NCBI GenBank assembly: GCA_016937695.1
Contig: JAFGWC010000046.1
Span: 62,001 to 126,000 of the forward strand
Source of the DNA: Bacteroidales bacterium
Lineage (GTDB): Bacteria; Bacteroidota; Bacteroidia; Bacteroidales; NBLH01
Direction: 5' to 3'
Length of the DNA stretch: 64,000 nucleotides
In this document: positions 25,878 through 32,911 of the stretch, piece after piece
How positions within the stretch are numbered: the first letter of the stretch is position 1
How the letters are laid out: every line of letters starts with the position of its first letter
Notes under the pieces: generated by a model
The model's database searches: none
The model's input: only the letters and a program-made list of their open reading frames with translations
What the model was told of the DNA's origin: nothing
Position numbers and translations under genes: made by a program

Positions 25878-26753
25878 ATGAAAACAAAATTTATTTTTAT
25901 TTTACCTGTTATTTTTATTTTGATTTCTTGTTCAAGCAAACAGGATAATGTTTCATACGAGCCTGCAGCTGAAGAAATGAGCGTTGGTTTTGCCGATGAT
26001 GAAACAATAATAAATGAATCAAAAAGTGCAATATCAACAACAGCTCCATCAATTGCGCCAGAATCTTCAAATCAAAATATAAATGATGAAAAGATAGAGA
26101 AAAAGATTATTAAAACTGCAAATGTAAGTATTGAAGTTGAAAATTTTAAAGAAAGTAGAAAATCATTAGCCGAATTATTAAAAAAATACGATGCTTATAT
26201 TGCAAATGAAGAAGAATATAATCGTGATTATCAGGTAAATACAAATTTAATTATTAGAATTTCTTCCGAAAATTTTGATTCGCTTTTAAATGAGATTTGT
26301 GGTTTAGCAACTCATATTGATTCTAAAATTATTAATTCCAGAGATGTAACCGAAGAATTTATTGATATTACTGCCAGATTAAAAAATAAAAAGCAAGTTG
26401 AACAACAATATTTAGAAATCTTAAAAAAAGCTTATACAATTACTGATATTTTAAATGTAAACGAACATTTAAGAGTTATAAGAGAAGAAATTGAAGCAAA
26501 AGAAGGACGATTAAAATATCTAAGTAACCAAGTGAGTTTCAGTACAATAAATCTAAATCTTTACGAAACTATTGAACAAGCATATGTCGGATTTTTTAGC
26601 CAATTGCTCGATGGATTTGAAGGTGGCTGGAAAGGAATTTTAATGTTTATTATTGGATTAACATATTTATGGCCATTTATTTTAATTCTATTTTTCTCAA
26701 TTTGGCTAATTATTCGTTACCGAAAAAAAAAGAAACTAAATAAAAATAATTAA
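25878..26753 (+). CDS. DUF4349 lipoprotein
   Basis: 291 aa. Lipobox LISCSS gives a lipidated cysteine near residue 17. A low-complexity linker follows, then the DUF4349 domain (about 78-245): IIKTANVSIEVENFKESRKS, VTEEFIDITARLKNKKQVEQ and a coiled coil over LNVNEHLRVIREEIEAKEGR. A C-terminal membrane helix (about 258-282) ends in a basic tail. Anchored at both ends, it is probably an envelope protein; function of the family is unknown. Transcribed divergently from the TPR gene. Confidence 0.88.
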   Translation: MKTKFIFILPVIFILISCSSKQDNVSYEPAAEEMSVGFADDETIINESKSAISTTAPSIAPESSNQNINDEKIEKKIIKTANVSIEVENFKESRKSLAELLKKYDAYIANEEEYNRDYQVNTNLIIRISSENFDSLLNEICGLATHIDSKIINSRDVTEEFIDITARLKNKKQVEQQYLEILKKAYTITDILNVNEHLRVIREEIEAKEGRLKYLSNQVSFSTINLNLYETIEQAYVGFFSQLLDGFEGGWKGILMFIIGLTYLWPFILILFFSIWLIIRYRKKKKLNKNN

Positions 26754-26767
26754 ACTTGTTTTTTTGA

Positions 26768-26775
26768 TACATTTG
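26768..26775 (+). promoter_or_regulatory. acyltransferase promoter, -7 box
   Basis: TACATTTG followed by CA, 85 nt before the ATG at 26861, leaving a leader of about 80 nt. Confidence 0.55.
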
Positions 26776-26860
26776 CATTTTATATAAATAAGATGATAAA
26801 TATCTTTGACCAATTGACAAAATTGTATGAGATTTTTATTAACTAAAAAATATTATTAAT

Positions 26861-28018
26861 ATGCTAAATGCAGATAAATATAAAACAATAAGACCATATA
26901 ATGATGACGAAGTTGAAGGAATTATTGAGCAATTATTAAAAGAGACACAATTTACAACAATACTATCCTTTGTTTATCCTCAAAAAAAACAGGAGGAGGT
27001 AATAAGTAATTTAAAGAAAATTAAAACAGTAAAAGATTTTCAAAGAGACGTTGTTTATTATTATTTAAATTTAGTTGTTCAAAAAACCATCAGTAAATTA
27101 ACTTATTCTGGAATTGAGAGATTAAACCCTTCAAAAAATTATATCTTTATGTCTAATCATAGGGATATAGTTTTAGATCCGGCATTAATAAATATTATAT
27201 TATTTGATCATTGGGCACAAACAAGTGAAATTGCTATCGGAAGCAATTTATTAATTCTTCCATGGATTGAAATGCTTGTAAAACTTAATAAAACTTTTGT
27301 CGTTCAACGAAATTTACCTGCTAGAGAAATGCTTTTAGCATCTCAAGAATTATCTTCCTATATAAAAGATACAATCGATAATAATAGTTCTATTTGGATT
27401 GCTCAAAAAGAAGGCAGAACAAAAGATGGAAATGATAAAACTCATCCTGCATTATTGAAAATGTTAAGCATGAGTTCAGAAAAATCATTAATAAAATCAT
27501 TTAGAGATTTAAGAATTGTTCCTGTTTCAATTTCTTATGAATATGAACCTTGCGATAAATCTAAAATTAATGAATTATACTCAAGATTTAAAGATGGGGA
27601 TTATAAAAAAAATCCTCAAGATGATTTAAATAGTATGAGTCGCGGTTTAAATAATTTTAAAGGAAGAGTACATATTAGTTTTGGAAGACCACTAAGAAGA
27701 AAACTAAATATTATTAAAAAAATTGAAAACAAACATTTGCAATTTGATAAAATAGCTCAATTAATTGATAGTCAGATATATAGAGGTTGTGTTTTGTTCA
27801 CAAATAATTTTATTGCTTATGATTTATTATTTAAAACAGATACTTTTAGATATAAATATACACAAGCTGAAGTAGATGAATTTACAAATTATTTAAAAAA
27901 ACAAACAAATGAAATAGAGGGAGAAAAAAAGATAATTGATAAAATGTTTCTTGCTTTATATGCAAATCCGGTTATTAACAAACATAAATTAAGGCAATTA
28001 CCAGTTTCGTTTTTATAA
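26861..28018 (+). CDS. PlsC-like acyltransferase
   Basis: 385 aa, longer than a typical PlsC. The catalytic motif is NHRDIVLDPALIN (H-x4-D type) near residue 99, then VVQRN (substrate arginine region), IWIAQKEGRTKDGND (the EGR motif) near 180 and VPVSISYEYEP. These identify the glycerophosphate/lysophosphatidate acyltransferase superfamily. Extra segments at both ends are characteristic of a Bacteroidota group. It probably acylates a phospholipid precursor at the cytoplasmic membrane face; the exact substrate is unclear. Its end overlaps the rnhA end by 6 bp (convergent). Confidence 0.88.
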   Translation: MLNADKYKTIRPYNDDEVEGIIEQLLKETQFTTILSFVYPQKKQEEVISNLKKIKTVKDFQRDVVYYYLNLVVQKTISKLTYSGIERLNPSKNYIFMSNHRDIVLDPALINIILFDHWAQTSEIAIGSNLLILPWIEMLVKLNKTFVVQRNLPAREMLLASQELSSYIKDTIDNNSSIWIAQKEGRTKDGNDKTHPALLKMLSMSSEKSLIKSFRDLRIVPVSISYEYEPCDKSKINELYSRFKDGDYKKNPQDDLNSMSRGLNNFKGRVHISFGRPLRRKLNIIKKIENKHLQFDKIAQLIDSQIYRGCVLFTNNFIAYDLLFKTDTFRYKYTQAEVDEFTNYLKKQTNEIEGEKKIIDKMFLALYANPVINKHKLRQLPVSFL

Positions 28019-28480
28019 ATCTTTATTTTCAATATATCCGAAATCTTCTTTTAGCGATGATTTAAAAGATGCTTCAACTGCCAGTTGATCACATCTTTCA
28101 TTTTCTTTAATATTAGCGTGTCCTTTAATCCAAACAAATTTAATATTATGTTTTTTGTAAATTTTTAAAAAGCGTTTCCATAAATCCGGATTTTTTTTGT
28201 CTTTAAATGATTTTTTTTCCCAATTAAAAACCCAATTCTTCTCAACAGAATCAACCACATATTTCGAATCGGAATAAATTGTAACATTACTGCCTTCTTT
28301 TTTTAATGCTTCTAATCCAGCAATAACAGCCAAAAGCTCCATACGGTTATTAGTAGTTAAGTTAAAACCATCCGAAAGTTCTTTTCTGTGTTTTCCTGAA
28401 ATTAGCACTGTTCCGTAACCGCCTGGTCCCGGATTTCCGCGTGCTGCACCATCTGTATAAATTATGATGTTTTCATTCAT
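28013..28480 (-). CDS. rnhA: ribonuclease HI
   Basis: 155 aa, the normal length. The four catalytic acids are in place: D in YTDGAARGNPGPGGYG, E in NRMELLAVIAGLEAL, D in YSDSKYVVDSVEK, and the last D in NERCDQLAVEA. It degrades RNA in RNA-DNA hybrids. Its stop is 6 bp inside the convergent acyltransferase gene. It is followed by no gene on its own strand; marC lies 6 nt upstream, so the two may share a transcript. Confidence 0.97.
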   Translation of the reverse strand: MNENIIIYTDGAARGNPGPGGYGTVLISGKHRKELSDGFNLTTNNRMELLAVIAGLEALKKEGSNVTIYSDSKYVVDSVEKNWVFNWEKKSFKDKKNPDLWKRFLKIYKKHNIKFVWIKGHANIKENERCDQLAVEASFKSSLKEDFGYIENKDL

Positions 28481-28486
28481 TAATGC

Positions 28487-29089
28487 CTAATTTATTAATC
28501 CGGGAAAAAACTTACTTATCGAAAGTGCAACATTTGACATAAAAAGTTTTATAGCAATAGCTAATAAGATGATACCGAATATTTTACGTAAAATTAATAT
28601 TCCGCTTTGGCCTAATATTCTTTCAAATACATGAGTCATTTTTAAAACAATATAAACTAAAATAACGTTTAAAACAAGAGCTATAATTATTTCAACAAGT
28701 TGATATTCAGCTCTTAGCGAAAGAAGTGTTGTCATTGAACCTGCACCTGCAATTAATGGAAATGCAAGCGGAACTATAGATGTTGTGTTTCCGTGTCCGC
28801 TGTCTTTAAAAAGATCTATACCAAGAACCATTTCAAGTGCCAAAAAGAATAAAATAAATGCACCTGCAATTGCAAATGATGAAATATCAACACCAAAAAG
28901 ATGAAGTATTTTTTCGCCAGCAAGTAAAAAAATCAGCATTATAAAAAACGAAATTATTGATGCTTTTGCTGATTGAATTTCGCCTGCTTTTTTCTTTAAA
29001 TCAATTATTATTGGTATTGATCCTGTTATGTCGATTACAGCAAATAATACCATAAAAGAAGATAATATATTAACAAATTTTATATCCAT
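28487..29089 (-). CDS. MarC family integral membrane protein
   Basis: 200 aa, six membrane helices with the MarC signature spread over FAVIDITGSIPIIIDL near the start, the AGAFILFFLALEMVLGI helix and VPLAFPLIAGAGSMTTLLSL near 108. The family was once linked to multiple antibiotic resistance, but its transport role is not established. It lies 23 nt after the M64 peptidase gene and 6 nt before rnhA, all on the same strand. Confidence 0.92.
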   Translation of the reverse strand: MDIKFVNILSSFMVLFAVIDITGSIPIIIDLKKKAGEIQSAKASIISFFIMLIFLLAGEKILHLFGVDISSFAIAGAFILFFLALEMVLGIDLFKDSGHGNTTSIVPLAFPLIAGAGSMTTLLSLRAEYQLVEIIIALVLNVILVYIVLKMTHVFERILGQSGILILRKIFGIILLAIAIKLFMSNVALSISKFFPGLIN

Positions 29090-29112
29090 AAATTTAAATT
29101 TAAAATAGATTT

Positions 29113-30384
29113 TTATTCAGAATAGAAATTGAGCATTTCTAAAACAGTTTTATAACAAACAGGACAAAACTCATTTGTATTATTAGATTTCATTTTACAG
29201 TCATGTGTTGGACGAAATACTTTTTTTGTAACATATCCGGCACCTTCAAATGCGCCAACTTTATCTTTAAATTCTTCAGTATCAGGAGTTGGAATAGGCG
29301 TTTTTTTGTCTACCATATTTTTCCATTTACTTTCAAAATCGACTAAAGTTGATATGTTCGCTTGCCAAGGCTCAACCGATAAATCGTAGAGTTCTTCAGC
29401 ATTATCAAAACCATAAGTATATTCATCTGCAAGAGCAGCAAATGCATGCCCAAATTCATGTGTAAATACTTTTGTTGACAACTCATTATCGCTACTGCAA
29501 AGATTATAGTAATTGTAAATTCCACCGCCGCCGTATTTTTTAGTGTTTACAAGTATATATATCTGATCATAAGGAACATACGATGCTAAATCTCTAATTT
29601 TTTTTACATCTCTGGTTGTTAAATATCTTTCGCTGTTAAAAGTATAAAAATGTGTGTTTAAAATGGTTTTTTTCCAAACTCCTGTTCCCGGAATATCTGT
29701 TCCTGATTCTTCTGATTCTGCATTTACAAGCCAAAAATTTACCTTATCTTTATTCTCTTTAAATGGAGAAACTTCAAAAAATGCTTTAATAAATCTGTTT
29801 GCGTCAGTTTTAAGTTTTCCGATTTCTTCTTTTGTATATCCATCAGGAAGAATAGCAATATCTAGTTTTTTATTGTAATTGCCTGAATAATAGATTTTTT
29901 CGGTGCTGTATTTGTCGTATGTTTCTTTAACTATAAAATAGCTTTTGGGGTCAATTTTATATTCAAAAACTGTGTGGAATATATTTTTTCTATCTCTGTT
30001 TTGTATTTTTACTATTATTTTTTCTTTAGGAAAAGGCATTACTACAGATTCATAATAACTTCTTGATGTTTCTGTAGCCTCTTCTGTATCAATCCATTCT
30101 TTAAAAAGTGATGAATATCCTCTTGAATAAAGTAAATTTTGACCTGTTGAATCGTAAACTATCAACATATAATCGCCAAAATTGAATTTATCTATTAAAT
30201 TAATTTTTGAACCTCCCCAAAATGGTTCTTCTTTTAATTGTTCAAAAAAAACATAAGAAGTGTCAGAGTTTCCGGCTCTTGTGTAATCAAATCTTAAAGT
30301 TTTATTTAAAAAATAATCATCAAAGTTTATTTGCGCAAAAACTGTATTTGAGATTAAGATTATGAATAATAAATACTTTTTCAT
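29113..30384 (-). CDS. secreted M64 family (IgA peptidase-like) metallopeptidase
   Basis: 423 aa with a signal peptide (1-17, VFAQI). The N-terminal region (about 20-160) is a beta-rich M64-associated domain. The peptidase domain carries KLDIAILPDGYTKEEIGKLK near 175 and the zinc site HEFGHAFAALADEY near 312 (HExGHxxxxxxDE). A C-terminal segment holds three cysteines (CKM, CPVC). M64 includes the Clostridium ramosum IgA protease; most members have no known substrate. Likely exported; no T9SS tail is visible. Confidence 0.92.
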   Translation of the reverse strand: MKKYLLFIILISNTVFAQINFDDYFLNKTLRFDYTRAGNSDTSYVFFEQLKEEPFWGGSKINLIDKFNFGDYMLIVYDSTGQNLLYSRGYSSLFKEWIDTEEATETSRSYYESVVMPFPKEKIIVKIQNRDRKNIFHTVFEYKIDPKSYFIVKETYDKYSTEKIYYSGNYNKKLDIAILPDGYTKEEIGKLKTDANRFIKAFFEVSPFKENKDKVNFWLVNAESEESGTDIPGTGVWKKTILNTHFYTFNSERYLTTRDVKKIRDLASYVPYDQIYILVNTKKYGGGGIYNYYNLCSSDNELSTKVFTHEFGHAFAALADEYTYGFDNAEELYDLSVEPWQANISTLVDFESKWKNMVDKKTPIPTPDTEEFKDKVGAFEGAGYVTKKVFRPTHDCKMKSNNTNEFCPVCYKTVLEMLNFYSE

Positions 30385-30490
30385 GATGTAACAATTTGAA
30401 TATTAGGAAATAAGAGTAGATTCAATTTTAATTATTGTATTTGTTTACTAAAGTAATCATACAATTATTAAAATCAAAATTAGTAAATTT

Positions 30491-30542
30491 AAAAAATAAA
30501 AAAACCTCTAACAAAATACTATTTTAATATTAGTTAAAGGTT
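30491..30542 (-). terminator. terminator after serS
   Basis: AACCTCTAAC/GTTAAAGGTT stem (30503-30512 with 30533-30542, one mismatch), 20-nt loop. The A-rich run at 30491-30502 becomes the U tract on the minus strand, just past the serS stop. Confidence 0.75.
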
Positions 30543-30557
30543 ATTTTTATTTAAAAA

Positions 30558-31835
30558 CTAATTTATATATTCAAATCCAGTGTATGGAACTAATATTTTT
30601 GGTATTTTAATTCCGTCGGGTGTTTGATTGTTTTCAAGCAAGGCAGCAACAATTCTTGGTAGCGCCAAGGCACTTCCGTTTAATGTGTGAGCTAGTTTTG
30701 TTTTTTTATCGCCTTTTTCTTTAAATCTTAGTTTAAGTCTGTTTGCTTGAAATTCTTCAAAATTAGATACTGAGCTAACTTCAAGCCATTTTTTTTGTGC
30801 TGCAGAAAAAACTTCAAAATCATAAGTTAAGGCAGATGTAAAACTCATATCTCCACCGCATAATCTAAGAATTCTGTATGGTAGTTCAAGCTCTTTTACT
30901 AGATTTTCTACATGATTAACCATCTCATCTAAAGCTTTATACGACACTTCTGGATGACTTATATGAACAATTTCTACTTTATCAAATTGATGCAATCGGT
31001 TTAAACCTCTAACATCTTTTCCGTAAGAGCCTGCTTCTCTTCTAAAGCAAGGTGTATATGCAGTTTTTTTAATTGGAAAATCTTCTGCTTGAACAATTTC
31101 GTCTCTAAAAATATTTGTAACAGGAACTTCTGCTGTTGGTATTAAATAAAAGTTATCAATGCCTGCGTGATACATTTGTCCCTCTTTATCAGGAAGTTGC
31201 CCTGTTCCAAATCCAGAAGCTTCATTAACCAATAAAGGTGGCATTACTTCATCATATCCATTTTCAATTGCTCTGTCAAGGAAATAACTAATTAATGCTC
31301 TTTGCAATTTTGCACCTTTTCCTTTATAAACCGGAAAACCTGCACCTGTTATTTTATTTCCAAGTTCAAAATCAATTATATCATATTTTTTTGCTAAATC
31401 CCAGTGTGGCAATGAGTTACTCTCTAATAATTCAGGAATTTTTCCTCCAGTTTTTATTATTTCATTATCTTCGGCACCTTTTCCAATAGGAACAAGTTCG
31501 TTAGGTAAATTTGGTAATTGAACTATTAAATTATTTAAATCAGAATCTAATTTGTTAAGCTCAGAGTTTAAATCTTTAGTTTCGTTTTTTAATTCTACAG
31601 TTTTTTCCTTTGCTTTATTAGCTTCTTCAACTTTTCCATCTTTAAAAAGTATTCCAACTTGTTTCGAAATATTATTTAATTCTGATAAGGATTGTTCTAA
31701 TTTATTTTGAACTGTCCTTTTTGCTTCATCTATTTCAATAATTTTATTTATAATAGTCTCAGCATCAAAATTTTTTATTTTTAATTTTTGAATTACTCTT
31801 TCCTTGTCTTCTCTTAAAAGCTTAATTGTCAGCAT
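30558..31835 (-). CDS. serS: seryl-tRNA synthetase
   Basis: 425 aa from ATG 31835, where the usual MLTIKLLRE opens; 11 further upstream codons are open but non-homologous. An N-terminal antiparallel coiled coil (about 30-105) binds the long variable arm of tRNA-Ser. The class II core follows: motif 2 TPCFRREAGSYGKD near 258 and motif 3 LNGSALALPRIVAALLEN near 385. Its TACTTTTG box (31880-31887) lies within the hairpin loop of the preceding rpmA terminator. Confidence 0.97.
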   Translation of the reverse strand: MLTIKLLREDKERVIQKLKIKNFDAETIINKIIEIDEAKRTVQNKLEQSLSELNNISKQVGILFKDGKVEEANKAKEKTVELKNETKDLNSELNKLDSDLNNLIVQLPNLPNELVPIGKGAEDNEIIKTGGKIPELLESNSLPHWDLAKKYDIIDFELGNKITGAGFPVYKGKGAKLQRALISYFLDRAIENGYDEVMPPLLVNEASGFGTGQLPDKEGQMYHAGIDNFYLIPTAEVPVTNIFRDEIVQAEDFPIKKTAYTPCFRREAGSYGKDVRGLNRLHQFDKVEIVHISHPEVSYKALDEMVNHVENLVKELELPYRILRLCGGDMSFTSALTYDFEVFSAAQKKWLEVSSVSNFEEFQANRLKLRFKEKGDKKTKLAHTLNGSALALPRIVAALLENNQTPDGIKIPKILVPYTGFEYIN

Positions 31836-31854
31836 GTTATGTGTAATTTTAAAT

Positions 31855-31905
31855 AAAAAAATCTCCAATTATTATATTACAAAAGTAATAAATAAAGGAG
31901 ATTTT
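31855..31905 (-). terminator. terminator after rpmA
   Basis: AAATCTCC/GGAGATTT stem (31859-31866 with 31897-31904) with a 30-nt loop; the A run 31855-31860 gives the U tract on the minus strand. The loop contains the serS -7 box. Confidence 0.7.
31880..31887 (-). promoter_or_regulatory. serS promoter, -7 box
   Basis: TACTTTTG on the minus strand, 45 nt before the serS ATG, inside the loop of the rplU-rpmA terminator. Confidence 0.6.
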
Positions 31906-31929
31906 ATTATATGTTAAGAATAATTTATT

Positions 31930-32193
31930 TTAATTTACTTCCAATGGAATTATAGAAACGTATGATTTATTGTTTCTTTTCTTTTTAAATTCAACAAAAC
32001 CATCAACTAAAGCAAATAAAGTATGGTCTTTCCCAAGTCCCATATTTTTATCAGGATGATGTTTTGTTCCTCTTTGTCTAACAATAATATTACCAGCCTT
32101 AGCGAATTGTCCGCCGAAAATTTTAACGCCTAATCGTTTACTTTCCGATTCTCTTCCGTTTCTCGAACTACCGGCTCCTTTTTTATGTGCCAT
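31930..32193 (-). CDS. rpmA: 50S ribosomal protein L27
   Basis: 87 aa, starting [20 protein letters not shown], the canonical L27 N-terminus that reaches the peptidyl-transferase centre, followed by [20 protein letters not shown] and [13 protein letters not shown]. No N-terminal cleavage extension of the Firmicutes type. It follows rplU by 41 nt on the same strand, the standard L21-L27 order. Confidence 0.98.
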   Translation of the reverse strand: MAHKKGAGSSRNGRESESKRLGVKIFGGQFAKAGNIIVRQRGTKHHPDKNMGLGKDHTLFALVDGFVEFKKKRNNKSYVSIIPLEVN

Positions 32194-32234
32194 ATCTTAA
32201 ATTTTATTTAATTCTTAATTAAAACTTTGTTTTT

Positions 32235-32549
32235 TTATAATGAAATTGATTCAATTTCTATTTCGCTAAAATTTTGACGATGACCACTTTCTTTTTGGTA
32301 TCCTTTACGTCTTTTCTTTTTAAATATTTTTACTTTATCACCTCTAACGCTATCTTTAGTTACTTTTGCAGATACTTTTGCACCTTTAATTGTAGGCAAA
32401 CCAATTTTAATATCTCCATCATTATCAACTAAATAAACTTGATCAAACTCAACTTTTTCACCTTCTTTTTGAGCTAATCTATGAACAAAGATTTTTTTTC
32501 CTTCTTCAACTTTAAATTGCTGTCCAGCTATTTCTACTATTGCATACAT
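32235..32549 (-). CDS. rplU: 50S ribosomal protein L21
   Basis: 104 aa: MYAIVEIAGQQFKVEEGKKI at the start and KVKIFKKKRRKGYQKESGHR near the end, both diagnostic of L21, which binds 23S rRNA. First gene of the rplU-rpmA operon, driven by the TACTTTTG box at 32640-32647 with a leader of about 85 nt. Confidence 0.98.
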   Translation of the reverse strand: MYAIVEIAGQQFKVEEGKKIFVHRLAQKEGEKVEFDQVYLVDNDGDIKIGLPTIKGAKVSAKVTKDSVRGDKVKIFKKKRRKGYQKESGHRQNFSEIEIESISL

Positions 32550-32911
32550 AAGTTATAATTTTTTATTTCACAGGTGGTAAATTACTAATTATTAGTAAAA
32601 TATCACTTTCATTAACCTAATGAAAATCATTTCGGACTGCAAAAGTATAAAATATTATCAGCCTCACAAAAGTTTCTCTTTATTTTTTTATATTTCTGAT
32701 GTTTTTTTCATTTATAACTCTATTTGTTGGTTTTAAATTTTTAATTATTTTTTTTTAATTAATAAATACTTATAGTGTATTATGATTTAAATCATGTTTA
32801 ACAATATCATTAGTGTTTTTTTTAATTTTTGTATCAATTATAAGTAATCTTATTTATAATTTTACAATTTGTAATTATATAAACATTAATTAATAAAATA
32901 TATAAAAAACG
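32550..32911. other. divergent intergenic region rplU/gcvP
   Basis: 362 bp. It holds the rplU promoter and leader on the minus strand, a long AT-rich stretch, and a TTACAATTTGTAA palindrome (32862-32874) 37 bp before gcvP that could be an operator. No glycine riboswitch sequence and no small gene were seen. Confidence 0.6.
32640..32647 (-). promoter_or_regulatory. rplU-rpmA promoter, -7 box
   Basis: TACTTTTG on the minus strand. The box and the next nine bases (TACTTTTGCAGTCCGAA, 32647-32631) are identical to the sequence before rpmH at 43154-43138. Confidence 0.7.

Noticed and set aside
32550-32911. Glycine riboswitch upstream of gcvP
   Set aside because: The region lacks the GC-rich conserved aptamer segments and the paired hairpins expected of that riboswitch.
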